Origin: Alphaproteobacteria bacterium
Lineage (GTDB): Bacteria > Pseudomonadota > Alphaproteobacteria > UBA828
NCBI GenBank assembly: GCA_029937205.1
Contig: JAPYQV010000024.1
Location: forward strand, 1 to 14,270
Reading direction: 5' to 3'
Length of the DNA stretch: 14,270 bases
The notes under the pieces are model-generated. The model made no database searches, was not told the DNA's origin, and saw nothing but the letters and a program-made list of their open reading frames with translations. Positions 6,484-14,270 of the stretch are shown here, one piece after another; the stretch's first letter is position 1, and each line of letters begins with the position of its first letter. The position numbers were made by a program, and so were the translations under genes.

Positions 6484-8631
6484 TTAGCGGTAGCTGCGCC
6501 GTTTCGGCTTGCGCGTGAATTTGCCTTTTTTGCCGGTCGCGCGGGTGCCGGGCGCGCCGCCATGGCTGCGCCCGGGGCGGCGCGCGCGTGATGCTCCGGA
6601 TGCTGTGGCGCTCCGCCGGGTGGTCAGGCCGAGGTCGCTTTCCTGCAGGCGATGGATTTCGTCTCTGAGGCGCGCCGCTTCCTCAAACTCCAGTTCGCCC
6701 GCCGCCTGTTTCATGCGTTTTTCCAGGTCGCGAATATGAGCTTCCAAATTGGCGCCGATGAGGTGGCGCGTTTCTTCATCGCCAGTGTCGACGGTGGCGT
6801 AATCCTGCTCGCAAATGCCTGCCATGATATCGCCGATATTCTTCTTCACGCTTTCCGGCGTAATGCCGTTGGCGATATTATATTCCTGTTGCTTGACGCG
6901 CCGACGCTCGGTCTCTTCGAGCGCCTGGGTCAACGAGTTGGTCATGGTGTCGGCGTATAGAATAACGCGGCCGTCGACATTGCGCGCCGCCCTCCCAATG
7001 GTCTGGATCAGCGAGGTGCGCGAGCGCAGGAAGCCTTCCTTGTCGGCATCCAAAATCGCCACCAACCCGCATTCCGGAATATCCAGGCCCTCGCGCAGCA
7101 GGTTGATGCCGACCAGTACATCGAAGACGCCGAGGCGGAGATCGCGGATGATGTCGATGCGCTCGAGCGTATCGACATCGGAATGAAGATAGCGCACGCG
7201 GATATCGGCCTCGTGCAGATACTCGGTCAGATCTTCGGACATGCGCTTGGTGAGTGTCGTCACCAGCACGCGCAGGCTGTTCTTCACGCAGTCGCGAATC
7301 TCGGCCATCAGATCGTCGACCTGATCCTCGACCGGGCGAACGATGCAGACCGGATCAATCAGCCCGGTCGGGCGGATCACCTGTTCGACAAAGACGCCGG
7401 CGGTGCGCTCCATTTCCCACGGTCCCGGCGTCGCCGAGACGAACACCGTCTGCGGCCGCATGGTTTCCCATTCCTCGAATTTGAGCGGCCGGTTGTCGAT
7501 GCAGGACGGCAGGCGGAAGCCGAACTCGGCGAGGGTCGATTTGCGTTTGAAATCGCCGCGGTACATGCCGTTCAACTGCGGCACCGTCACATGGCTTTCA
7601 TCGACCATGAGCAGCGCGTTTTCCGGCAAATATTCAAACAGCGTCGGCGGCGGCTCGCCGGCGCCGCGCCCGGTCAGGTAGTGCGAATAATTCTCGATCC
7701 CGGCGCAGCTCCCGGTCGCCTCCATCATCTCGAGATCAAACAGGGTGCGTTGCTCCAAGCGCTCGGCGGCGAGCAATTGCCCGGTCGCCTGAAATTCCTC
7801 GAGCCGCTCGGCGAGCTCGAGACGGATCGACTTTACCGCCTGATTGATGGTCGGGCGCGGCGTCACATAATGGCTGTTGGGATAGACCCGGATATGATCG
7901 AGCTTGGCCGTCTTGTGCCCGGTCAGCGGATCGAATTCGACAATCTCCTCGATGTCATCGCCGAACAGGGAGATGCGCCAGGCGCGGTCTTCCGAGTGGG
8001 CGGGGAAAATCTCGACGACATCGCCGCGCACCCTGAAATCGCCGCGCTCGAGCGATTGGTTGTTGCGCCGGTATTGCAGCTCGACCAGTTTTTTCAACAG
8101 GTCGCGTTGCTCGATGCGGCTCTTGTTTTCGAGATAAAGCGTCATCGCCGAATAGGTCTCGGGCGAGCCGATGCCGTAGATGCACGATACCGAGGCGACG
8201 ATCACCACATCCTGACGTTCCAACAGGGCGCGCGTCGCGGCATGGCGCATGCGGTCGATCTGCTCGTTGATCGAGGCGTCTTTCTCGATATAGGTATCGG
8301 TGCGCGCGACATAGGCTTCGGGCTGGTAGTAATCGTAATAGGAGACGAAATACTCCACCGCATTGTTGGGGAAGAAGCCCTTCATCTCGCCGTAAAGCTG
8401 CGCCGCCAGCGTTTTGTTGGGCGCCAGCACCAGGGTCGGGCGCGCCAGGGTGCGCACCACATGGGCCATGGTGTAGGTCTTGCCCGAGCCGGTGACGCCG
8501 AGCAACACCTGATCGCGCTCGCCCTCAGCCAGCCCGGCCAAAATCTCGGAAATCGCCTGCGGCTGATCGCCGGCCGGCTGGTAATCGGAAACCAGTTCGA
8601 ACGGCTGTCCCATATCGCGCCGCTCGGGCAT
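6484..8631 (-). CDS. uvrB: excinuclease ABC subunit B
   Basis: UvrB is the damage-verifying helicase-like subunit of nucleotide excision repair, working with UvrA and UvrC in the cytoplasm. From ATG 8631 it has 715 residues. Visible features are [17 protein letters not shown] at the N terminus, Walker A GVTGSGKT (about 45-52), the damage-binding beta-hairpin region [21 protein letters not shown], the Walker B type MVDESHVT, motif [17 protein letters not shown], and a C-terminal UVR domain (about 633-667) with [13 protein letters not shown] for UvrC contact. A 48-residue basic tail follows. The frame stays open to a GTG at 8862, but that stretch is AT-rich and unlike UvrB; ATG 8631 or 8613 is more likely. 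I found no GTTC-N7-GTTC type LexA box upstream. The PqiA-like gene follows on the same strand. Confidence 0.96.
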   Translation of the reverse strand: MPERRDMGQPFELVSDYQPAGDQPQAISEILAGLAEGERDQVLLGVTGSGKTYTMAHVVRTLARPTLVLAPNKTLAAQLYGEMKGFFPNNAVEYFVSYYDYYQPEAYVARTDTYIEKDASINEQIDRMRHAATRALLERQDVVIVASVSCIYGIGSPETYSAMTLYLENKSRIEQRDLLKKLVELQYRRNNQSLERGDFRVRGDVVEIFPAHSEDRAWRISLFGDDIEEIVEFDPLTGHKTAKLDHIRVYPNSHYVTPRPTINQAVKSIRLELAERLEEFQATGQLLAAERLEQRTLFDLEMMEATGSCAGIENYSHYLTGRGAGEPPPTLFEYLPENALLMVDESHVTVPQLNGMYRGDFKRKSTLAEFGFRLPSCIDNRPLKFEEWETMRPQTVFVSATPGPWEMERTAGVFVEQVIRPTGLIDPVCIVRPVEDQVDDLMAEIRDCVKNSLRVLVTTLTKRMSEDLTEYLHEADIRVRYLHSDVDTLERIDIIRDLRLGVFDVLVGINLLREGLDIPECGLVAILDADKEGFLRSRTSLIQTIGRAARNVDGRVILYADTMTNSLTQALEETERRRVKQQEYNIANGITPESVKKNIGDIMAGICEQDYATVDTGDEETRHLIGANLEAHIRDLEKRMKQAAGELEFEEAARLRDEIHRLQESDLGLTTRRSATASGASRARRPGRSHGGAPGTRATGKKGKFTRKPKRRSYR

Positions 8632-8929
8632 GGATCCGGCAAGACCCGAAGGTTTGGCCGGCCCCATGAGGTGGCCGGTCGGATCGCCGGAAGGGTGTGG
8701 GGTGGGGTTGGCGGGAATATTCTTGTTCCTTTGATGGCTTTGGCCGCGAGTTGCGGGGATGTTGATTCTAGTAATTAACTTGTATGTCTTTTGATCCAAA
8801 TTGGTATTGTTTTGTAATCCAGCCCGTTCCCCAATATGTGGTGTGCCCACATGGGATTTCACGCTGAATTAGGACGGCGGAGCATAGCACAAGCCATGCG
8901 AAACCGTGACCAAACGACATTAATTCAAT

Positions 8930-8945
8930 TATTATCCGGATAATA
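8930..8945. promoter_or_regulatory. operator-like palindrome 1 upstream of the DUF2239 gene
   Basis: TATTATCCGGATAATA is a perfect 16-bp palindrome immediately upstream of the candidate -35 box. Its core, TTATCCGGATAA, recurs with one change 28 bp downstream. Confidence 0.6.
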
Positions 8946-8974
8946 TTGATAAATTTATTTTATCCGGGTAATAA
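8946..8974 (+). promoter_or_regulatory. candidate sigma-70 promoter for the DUF2239 gene
   Basis: TTGATA (8946-8951, five of six to consensus) is followed after exactly 17 bases by TAATAA (8969-8974, a weak -10). A transcript would begin near 8981, about 39 bases before the start codon. Palindrome 1 abuts the -35 and palindrome 2 overlaps the -10. Confidence 0.45.
8960..8971. promoter_or_regulatory. operator-like palindrome 2 overlapping the -10
   Basis: TTATCCGGGTAA matches the core of palindrome 1 at eleven of twelve bases. Its centre is 28 bp from that of palindrome 1, and it overlaps the putative -10, which is the expected place for a repressor site. Confidence 0.5.
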
Positions 8975-9007
8975 ACTCTCCCTCATTTCATAGGCACCGG
9001 CCGAAAC

Positions 9008-9014
9008 AGGAGAG
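9008..9014 (+). promoter_or_regulatory. ribosome binding site deciding the DUF2239 start
   Basis: AGGAGAG lies five bases before ATG 9020. The in-frame GTG at 9014 overlaps this motif and is therefore unlikely. Confidence 0.75.
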
Positions 9015-9019
9015 TGGGC

Positions 9020-9646
9020 ATGTACGCCGAAACGAAACAATACGTGGCCTTCGCCGGCAACGAAATTATCGCCCGGGGCGAGATAGCCGAAGTGGTGCGG
9101 CGCTGCAAGGCACGTCTCGATGGCGGCGAGGAGTCTCGCATCGCGCTTTATGACGACGCTAATGGGCGGGCGATAGATATCGATTATTCGGGCGGCGCGG
9201 CGGATGTGCTGGCGCGCCTCGGTGATCATCCCATTCTGGGCGAGAGTGTAAGAAAGCCACCTGCCGGCCCGCCGGACCAAACGACCAAAATGCCGCGTGG
9301 GCGCGGGCGCCCCAAGCTCGGCGTCGTGGCGCGCGAAATAACGTTGCTGCCGCGCCACTGGGAGTGGCTTGGTGGCCAAAGCGGCAGCGCTTCGGCGGCA
9401 TTGCGCCGGCTGGTGGAGACGGCGCGGAAAGACGGTGCGGATCGGGAGCAGGTGCGCAAGACCTTCGAAGCGGCACACCGGTTCATGTGGGACATCGCCG
9501 GCGACCAGCCGGGATTTGAAGACGCTTCGCGAGCGCTGTTTGCCAAGGATTTTGAGTTGTTTGTGGAGCGGATTTCGCGCTGGCCGGAGGGGGTTCGCGC
9601 GCAGTTAAAGAGGTTTACTGAGCGCGCGCGAAGCATGTCGGCTTGA
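9020..9646 (+). CDS. DUF2239 family protein, possible DNA-binding regulator
   Basis: A 208-residue soluble protein resembling the uncharacterised DUF2239 family. The N-terminal third (KQYVAFAGNEIIARGEIAEV, then RIALYDDANGRAIDIDY) looks like a small alpha/beta domain. The central part, about residues 93-138, begins with the family hallmark RGRPKLGVVAREITLLPRHW, followed by EWLGGQSGSASAALRRLVETA; this reads as one beta strand and two helices, as in ribbon-helix-helix DNA-binding proteins. The C-terminal part is helical, with FMWDIAGDQPGFEDASRALF. No membrane or export signal is seen. The upstream palindromes over its promoter fit an autoregulator. The DNA-binding role is inferred; the family match is from memory of its hallmark sequence. 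The next gene starts 63 bases on. Confidence 0.85.
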   Translation: MYAETKQYVAFAGNEIIARGEIAEVVRRCKARLDGGEESRIALYDDANGRAIDIDYSGGAADVLARLGDHPILGESVRKPPAGPPDQTTKMPRGRGRPKLGVVAREITLLPRHWEWLGGQSGSASAALRRLVETARKDGADREQVRKTFEAAHRFMWDIAGDQPGFEDASRALFAKDFELFVERISRWPEGVRAQLKRFTERARSMSA

Positions 9647-9709
9647 ATATGTTGCTCGGAACGAACTAGGCTAACAGCGAACAACAACGAATTTGTGGAG
9701 CGCGTTGTC

Positions 9710-10489
9710 ATGCTTATTTCTGTCGGCAATCTCGCGCGCACCACCATCTTGCATTGGCACCGGGCCGGGTTGTTGGCCGCTGCCGCCCTCCTGCTCTTCG
9801 CCGCTCTGGCGTCACCCCCCGCCACCGCCAAGAGCTTGCCGCCCATGCCGGGCGACCGGACGCTCGGTGCTGGCGATGCGCCGATTACCATGGTGGAGTA
9901 TTACTCGCTCGACTGTCCGCACTGCGCCAATTTTCACCGCGATGTGTTTCCGCGATTGAAGGCGCAATTCATCGAGACCGGCAAAGTGCGCTTTGTGTTT
10001 CGCGATTTTCCGCTTTCGTGGGGCGCGCTGCAGGCGGCGATCCTCACTCATTGCGCGCCGGCGGAGCGGTTTTTTGCGGTGCATGAGGCGCTGCTGAAAA
10101 CCGGCGGCGTGTGGAGCAAGGCGCAATCGTCGGCGCAGGCGATTGCCAAGGTCGGTGAAAGCCAGGGTATTCCCCAAGCGGTGTTCCAAAAATGTCTCGA
10201 TGAGCGGGTGTGGGAGCGCCAAGTGTTCGAGAGCCAAAAACATGCCCGCGACGTGCTTGGCGTCAACGCCACGCCGACCTTTTTCATCAATGAATTGAAG
10301 CTGGATGGCAATGTGCCGTTCGAAATGCTGTCCCAAGGTCTCAACAAAATGCTGGATGAGATCGCGCGCCAGGGCGGCAGCATGACGCGCATGGAAGAGA
10401 AATTTCTTCTTATTGATTGGCCCTCAGGCGCTTGGCGCGCGCATCCGCGCGCTTGGCTCCCTGGTATTAACTCGGGCGCTCATTTCTGA
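9710..10489 (+). CDS. DsbA-family thiol-disulfide oxidoreductase, copy 1
   Basis: A 259-residue exported thioredoxin-fold protein. Residues about 20-37 are a hydrophobic signal (AGLLAAAALLLFAALAS) with likely cleavage after ATA. VEYYSLDCPHC carries the active site C69-P-H-C72, the same dipeptide as classical DsbA. A helical insert follows, and NATPTFFIN supplies the conserved cis-proline loop. Such proteins oxidise or shuffle cysteines in the periplasm; no DsbB partner is present here. ATG 9710 is preceded by GGAG nine bases away; a GTG at 9695 is also in frame. The family fold ends near KMLDEIARQGG, but the frame goes on for about 38 residues of low-complexity sequence (WPSGAWRAHPRAW), suggesting loss of an earlier stop. 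The next gene is a close paralogue. Confidence 0.87.
   Translation: MLISVGNLARTTILHWHRAGLLAAAALLLFAALASPPATAKSLPPMPGDRTLGAGDAPITMVEYYSLDCPHCANFHRDVFPRLKAQFIETGKVRFVFRDFPLSWGALQAAILTHCAPAERFFAVHEALLKTGGVWSKAQSSAQAIAKVGESQGIPQAVFQKCLDERVWERQVFESQKHARDVLGVNATPTFFINELKLDGNVPFEMLSQGLNKMLDEIARQGGSMTRMEEKFLLIDWPSGAWRAHPRAWLPGINSGAHF
10435..10452 (+). other. GC-rich hairpin in the 3' extension of DsbA copy 1
   Basis: GCGCGCG (10435-10441), loop CATC, CGCGCGC (10446-10452): a perfect 7-bp stem of only G-C pairs. It falls in the odd C-terminal tail rather than in the conserved domain. It may be a former terminator stem, though no T-run follows. Confidence 0.4.
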
Positions 10490-10544
10490 AGACCCTCAAG
10501 CGCCGGGCAGCCACATCCGTGACCTTGGCGAGGGCGCGCCTGCC

Positions 10545-10566
10545 GGAAGGCGAAGCGCCGCCTTCC
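10545..10566 (+). terminator. hairpin after DsbA copy 1
   Basis: GGAAGGCG (10545-10552) and CGCCTTCC (10559-10566) form a perfect 8-bp stem with a six-base loop, 56 bases after the stop codon of the first DsbA gene. A T-tract is missing, so it is a weak terminator candidate; it might equally be an RNA-stabilising stem. The 223-base gap between the two DsbA genes shows nothing else I can support. Confidence 0.35.
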
Positions 10567-10712
10567 TGAATTAGTGCGTTTCCGCAGACGTAGCTTACGC
10601 GGAATTGCGGTGTAGATACCGTGCCAGTGTGATTGCGGTGTGGCGATTTCAATTGGATTGGTTTTACTCTAACTTGCCCGCATTGTTTGCCTTGGAGAAT
10701 GGAAAACCGCCG

Positions 10713-11339
10713 ATGTCGTTATTTACCACGCGTCGATTTGTATTGGCCGCGCCGCTTGCCCTGATGCTGCTGGCCGCGACGCTGCGCCCGGCGGCGGCGG
10801 AGGCGCTGGAAGCGCGGCCCGGCGATTTGGCGCTCGGTCGGGCGGACGCGCCGATCACCATGGTCGAGTATTATTCGCTCAACTGCCCCCATTGCGGCGC
10901 CTTTCACGCGCAGATATTTCCGACCCTCAAAGCGGATTATATTGACACCGGAAAGGTGCGCTTTGTGTTTCGCGATTTTCCGCTGTCCTGGGCCGCGGTG
11001 GAGGCGGCGATCATGACCCATTGCGCCGGGCCGGAGAATTTCCTGGCGGTACAGGACGCTCTGTTTCAATCCATCAGCCAGTGGAGCCGGGCCGAATCCT
11101 CTCTCCTGGCGGTGGCGAAAATCGGCGAGTCCGCCGGCGTGGAACGCGCCCAATTCAAACAATGTGTGGAGGACGGCGCGCTGGAAAAAGAGATATTGGC
11201 GAATTACGGCTTCGCCGCGGAAACTCTCGGCGTCGGCGGCACGCCGACCTTCTTCATCAACGGCGAAAAACATGTCGGCGGATTGCCGCTCGAACGCTTG
11301 GCGGAAATATTCTCGAATCTGCTGGATAAATCAGATTGA
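10713..11339 (+). CDS. DsbA-family thiol-disulfide oxidoreductase, copy 2
   Basis: A 208-residue paralogue of the preceding gene product. A short signal peptide with an RR pair (TTRRFVLAAPLALMLLAATL) ends in a likely AAA cleavage site near residue 28. The active site is C58-P-H-C61 in VEYYSLNCPHC, and GGTPTFFINGEKHVGG gives the cis-proline loop and the usual Gly-rich strand. Unlike copy 1 it ends right after the last helix (LERLAEIFSNLLDKSD), the normal family length. The stretch VRFVFRDFPLSW is identical in both copies and the surrounding DNA is also nearly identical. Start ATG 10713 is chosen because it precedes the signal peptide; the frame upstream is open but non-coding in character. It probably acts in the periplasm on substrates overlapping those of copy 1. 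Confidence 0.9.
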   Translation: MSLFTTRRFVLAAPLALMLLAATLRPAAAEALEARPGDLALGRADAPITMVEYYSLNCPHCGAFHAQIFPTLKADYIDTGKVRFVFRDFPLSWAAVEAAIMTHCAGPENFLAVQDALFQSISQWSRAESSLLAVAKIGESAGVERAQFKQCVEDGALEKEILANYGFAAETLGVGGTPTFFINGEKHVGGLPLERLAEIFSNLLDKSD

Positions 11340-11347
11340 TCCACTAG

Positions 11348-12592
<1,245 letters not shown>

Positions 12593-12599
12593 AGATCGC

Positions 12600-12613
12600 G
12601 GCCGGACCCGGCC
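12600..12613 (+). terminator. short GC hairpin after the aminotransferase gene
   Basis: GGCCG, loop GACC, CGGCC: a 5-bp stem eight bases after the stop codon. It is small and has no T-run, so it is only a weak candidate for a transcript end. The rest of the 103-base gap before msrP shows only the msrP ribosome site AGGGAG at 12684-12689. Confidence 0.25.
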
Positions 12614-12695
12614 CATCACACAGGCGTGATTTGCCGTGCTGCGCTTTGCGCCCTATTTCAACTCATAATCATCACATCAATGCAGGGAGTGGGCG

Positions 12696-13685
12696 ATGTT
12701 GATTAAGCGCAACAAGGGCTGGGAAATCCCCGAGAGCCAGGCGACGCCGGAAGCGGTGTTTTTGAATCGCCGCACGATGCTGAAGGGCGTCGGTGCGATT
12801 GGCGGCATGATCGCCGCCGGCGCGGCGCTGCCCGGCGCGGCATTCGCCGGACACAAAGAATCGGACGAGGTCGATCCCAGCGCGCATCTTTATCCGGTGG
12901 CGCAAAACGAGATCTTCAAGCTCGACCGCCCACTGACGCCGGAGAAGTTCGCCACCCATTACAACAATTATTATGAATTCGGCTCGCAAAAAGAAATCTA
13001 CCAGCTCGCCCAGAACCTGCCGATTCGGCCCTGGACCATCCAAGTGGATGGCCTGGTCGAGAAGGAGATGACGCTGGATATCGACGATCTCCTGGCCCGC
13101 ATGCCGCTCGAGGAACGGCTTTACCGCCATCGCTGCGTCGAGGCCTGGTCGATTGCCGTGCCCTATTCGGGCTTTCCCCTGAAAGCGCTCATTGATCTCG
13201 TGCGCCCGCTCGGTTCGGCCAAATATCTCGTCATGCAGACTTTCGAGAAGCCGGAGGTGGCGCGCGGGCAAAAGCAATTCTGGTATCCCTGGCCCTACAC
13301 CGACGGCCTCACCATGGCCGAGGCGACGAACGATCTTGCATTTATCGCGACGGGCTATTACGGCAAGCCGATCCCGCGCCAGAACGGTGCGCCGCTGCGC
13401 CTCGCGGTACCGTGGAAATATGGCTTCAAGCACGTCAAGGGCATCGCCCGCATGACTTTTTCGGAACAGCGCCCGGTGTCGTTTTGGGAGGAGATCCAGG
13501 CCGCCGAGTACGGCTTTTGGGCCAATGTGAATCCGGAGGTGTCGCATCCGAGATGGTCACAGGCATCGGAAAAATTCTACGGCCCCGACGGCCTCAAACG
13601 AGTCCCGACCCAGCTCTACAACGGCTACGCAGAATTCGTCGCCGGCCTCTATGACGGCCTCGAAAAAGAACCGCTCTATATGTAA
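12696..13685 (+). CDS. msrP: periplasmic methionine sulfoxide reductase, molybdopterin subunit MsrP
   Basis: MsrP (YedY) reduces methionine sulfoxide in periplasmic proteins using a molybdopterin cofactor. This copy has 329 residues, close to the E. coli protein. A Tat signal is clear: LNRRTMLKG at 23-31, a hydrophobic stretch, then likely cleavage after AFA at about 51. The cofactor cysteine is C147 in YRHRCVEAWSIAVPYSGFPL. Further signatures are NYYEFGSQKE, QNGAPLRLAVPWKYGFK, YGFWANVNP, HPRWSQASEKF and YNGYAEFVAGLYDGL. AGGGAG lies six bases before ATG 12696. The usual electron donor, the haem membrane protein MsrQ, is not next to it; the following gene is a HAD hydrolase. Tat export in a folded state is expected for this family. 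Confidence 0.95.
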   Translation: MLIKRNKGWEIPESQATPEAVFLNRRTMLKGVGAIGGMIAAGAALPGAAFAGHKESDEVDPSAHLYPVAQNEIFKLDRPLTPEKFATHYNNYYEFGSQKEIYQLAQNLPIRPWTIQVDGLVEKEMTLDIDDLLARMPLEERLYRHRCVEAWSIAVPYSGFPLKALIDLVRPLGSAKYLVMQTFEKPEVARGQKQFWYPWPYTDGLTMAEATNDLAFIATGYYGKPIPRQNGAPLRLAVPWKYGFKHVKGIARMTFSEQRPVSFWEEIQAAEYGFWANVNPEVSHPRWSQASEKFYGPDGLKRVPTQLYNGYAEFVAGLYDGLEKEPLYM

Positions 13686-13712
13686 TTATCGAGAAAGCGG
13701 CACCACCAACCT

Positions 13713-13729
13713 GAATGCACCCAGCATTC
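13713..13729 (+). terminator. hairpin after msrP
   Basis: GAATGC, loop ACCCA, GCATTC forms a perfect 6-bp stem 28 bases after the msrP stop; two more pairs are possible beyond one mismatch. No T-tract follows, so termination is only possible, not shown. Confidence 0.3.
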
Positions 13730-13812
13730 CGGCAAGCGAGACTTCGCGCCCGAGTTAATACGAGGTAGCCAAGGGAGCGGACGCGACCGCCCGGCGTTTG
13801 AGGGAGCAAACA

Positions 13813-13845
13813 ATGAGAGATCCTGTGGCGCGGTCGGTGGAATAG
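13813..13845 (+). CDS. possible 10-codon leader peptide before the HAD gene
   Basis: ATG 13813 opens a ten-residue frame, MRDPVARSVE, ending in TAG 13843-13845. It has one of the best ribosome sites in the window: AGGGAG, six bases ahead. That site forms the loop of a small hairpin, GTTTG (13796-13800) and CAAAC (13807-13811). The frame is the same as that of the HAD gene, which begins 15 bases after the TAG and has no ribosome site of its own. It may couple translation to that gene, or the TAG may interrupt a longer HAD N terminus. It may also be chance. Confidence 0.3.
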   Translation: MRDPVARSVE

Positions 13846-13860
13846 TCTAAATTCCCCCCC

Positions 13861-14270
13861 GTGCGCGATACCCTGGTCATTTTCGATTGCGACGGCGTGT
13901 TGGTGGACAGCGAGCCGCTGGCCTGCCGCATCCTGGCCGAAGCGGTGCGCGGGCTCGGCCTCGACATGGATGACACGGAAGCGAATGAGGTCTTTATCGG
14001 CTGCTCCATGGCAATGGTGCTCGATATTTTGAGCGAACGTTTGGGCCGCCCGGTGGGCCAGGATTTCGCCGACAATTTTCTCGATGATTTGCATGCCGGC
14101 ATGGAAGTGGCGCTCGACCCGATCGCCGGCGTGCACGAGGCGATCGGGGAAATTCAGGCGCTCGATCGTATCGGCGGTCTCTGCGTTGCTTCAAACGGCG
14201 AACCCGAGACCGTTCGCACCAGTATGAACGCTGTCGGGCTGATTGGGTATTTCGGCGAGCGGCTCTTTAC
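13861..14270 (+). CDS. HAD-superfamily phosphatase, N-terminal part (partial)
   Basis: The first 136 codons of a HAD-superfamily phosphatase, cut by the window edge. Motif I is LVIFDCDGVLVDSEPL, with the nucleophile Asp and the acid/base Asp two residues on. A helical cap follows (residues about 16-85), and motif II is the Ser in CVASNGEPETVRTSM. The arrangement fits subfamily IA sugar-phosphate phosphatases such as the 6-phosphogluconate phosphatase YieH, but the substrate cannot be assigned. The start is GTG 13861, since TAG at 13843 closes the frame upstream and motif I normally begins within about ten residues. The seven bases before the GTG are all C, so there is no ribosome site; the short ORF just upstream may couple translation. 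It is on the same strand as msrP, 175 bases downstream. Confidence 0.85.
   Translation, partial: MRDTLVIFDCDGVLVDSEPLACRILAEAVRGLGLDMDDTEANEVFIGCSMAMVLDILSERLGRPVGQDFADNFLDDLHAGMEVALDPIAGVHEAIGEIQALDRIGGLCVASNGEPETVRTSMNAVGLIGYFGERLF

Larger units (their letters stand above)
8632..9019. promoter_or_regulatory. 388-base divergent intergenic region, uvrB / DUF2239
   Basis: No gene is supported here. The left half, next to uvrB, is mixed in composition; the middle (about 8755-8820) is AT-rich and holds a weak rightward promoter-like pair, TTGATC at 8791-8796 and TGTAAT at 8813-8818. The right part (8920-8975) is very AT-rich and contains the palindromes and promoter listed separately. The open frame running through the left part from uvrB appears to be a chance extension. 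Confidence 0.6.

Noticed and set aside
7183..8778. A 531-codon open frame on the + strand
   Set aside because: It lies entirely antisense to uvrB, whose motifs are unmistakable. Long antisense frames arise easily in GC-rich genes, and its translation shows no recognisable domain.
8632..8862. N-terminal extension of UvrB from a GTG at 8862
   Set aside because: The added 77 residues are unlike UvrB, run through AT-rich promoter-like DNA, and no ribosome site supports the GTG.
8632..9019. LexA box controlling uvrB
   Set aside because: I looked for GTTC-N7-GTTC and its reverse form in the whole divergent region and found none.
10605..10712. N-terminal extension of DsbA copy 2
   Set aside because: It would place 36 unrelated residues in front of a proper signal peptide, which would block export.
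12672..13547. A 291-codon open frame on the - strand
   Set aside because: Antisense shadow of msrP, which has a Tat signal and the cofactor cysteine on the + strand.
13594..14136. A 180-codon open frame on the - strand
   Set aside because: It covers the 3' end of msrP and the HAD gene in antisense; the + strand frame carries motif I and motif II of the HAD fold.

Overview
The window reads as ordinary chromosomal DNA of a fairly GC-rich Gram-negative bacterium, most likely an alphaproteobacterium. That placement is inferred from the gene families and the style of the proteins (PuuE-type allantoinase, a DUF2239 protein, two short DsbA-family proteins, a subgroup I-beta aspartate aminotransferase, MsrP), not from a marker gene. 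There is no rRNA, tRNA, CRISPR array, transposase or phage gene. Both ends cut through genes: polA at the left and a HAD hydrolase at the right.

Layout, left to right. The 3' end of polA (+) converges on a small GFA-family zinc protein (-). A 185-base AT-rich divergent region with palindromes separates that gene from a large multi-PAS hybrid histidine kinase (+, 1227-4784), which is broken by two frameshifts and two in-frame stops and is best called a pseudogene. Next come puuE-like allantoinase (+) and, converging with only six bases between the stops, a PqiA-like membrane protein (-) downstream of uvrB (-). A 388-base divergent region then carries a striking promoter/operator arrangement ahead of a DUF2239 gene (+). 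After it, all on the + strand, are two tandem DsbA-family genes, an aspartate aminotransferase, msrP, a possible 10-codon leader peptide, and a truncated HAD phosphatase.

Functional themes are DNA repair (PolI, UvrB), envelope thiol and methionine redox (two DsbA-like proteins, MsrP), and nitrogen metabolism (allantoinase, aspartate aminotransferase). They do not form one pathway.

The most interesting signal is upstream of the DUF2239 gene. Two TTATCCGG(A/G)TAA palindromes, 28 bp centre to centre, bracket a candidate sigma-70 promoter. The DUF2239 protein has a central stretch predictable as strand-helix-helix, so it may be an autoregulatory DNA-binding protein. This is a hypothesis, not a demonstrated system. 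Other points worth a look are the decayed PAS kinase with a G9 tract, three mutually exclusive hairpins at the start of the PqiA-like gene, and a 10-codon ORF with a strong Shine-Dalgarno just ahead of the HAD gene.
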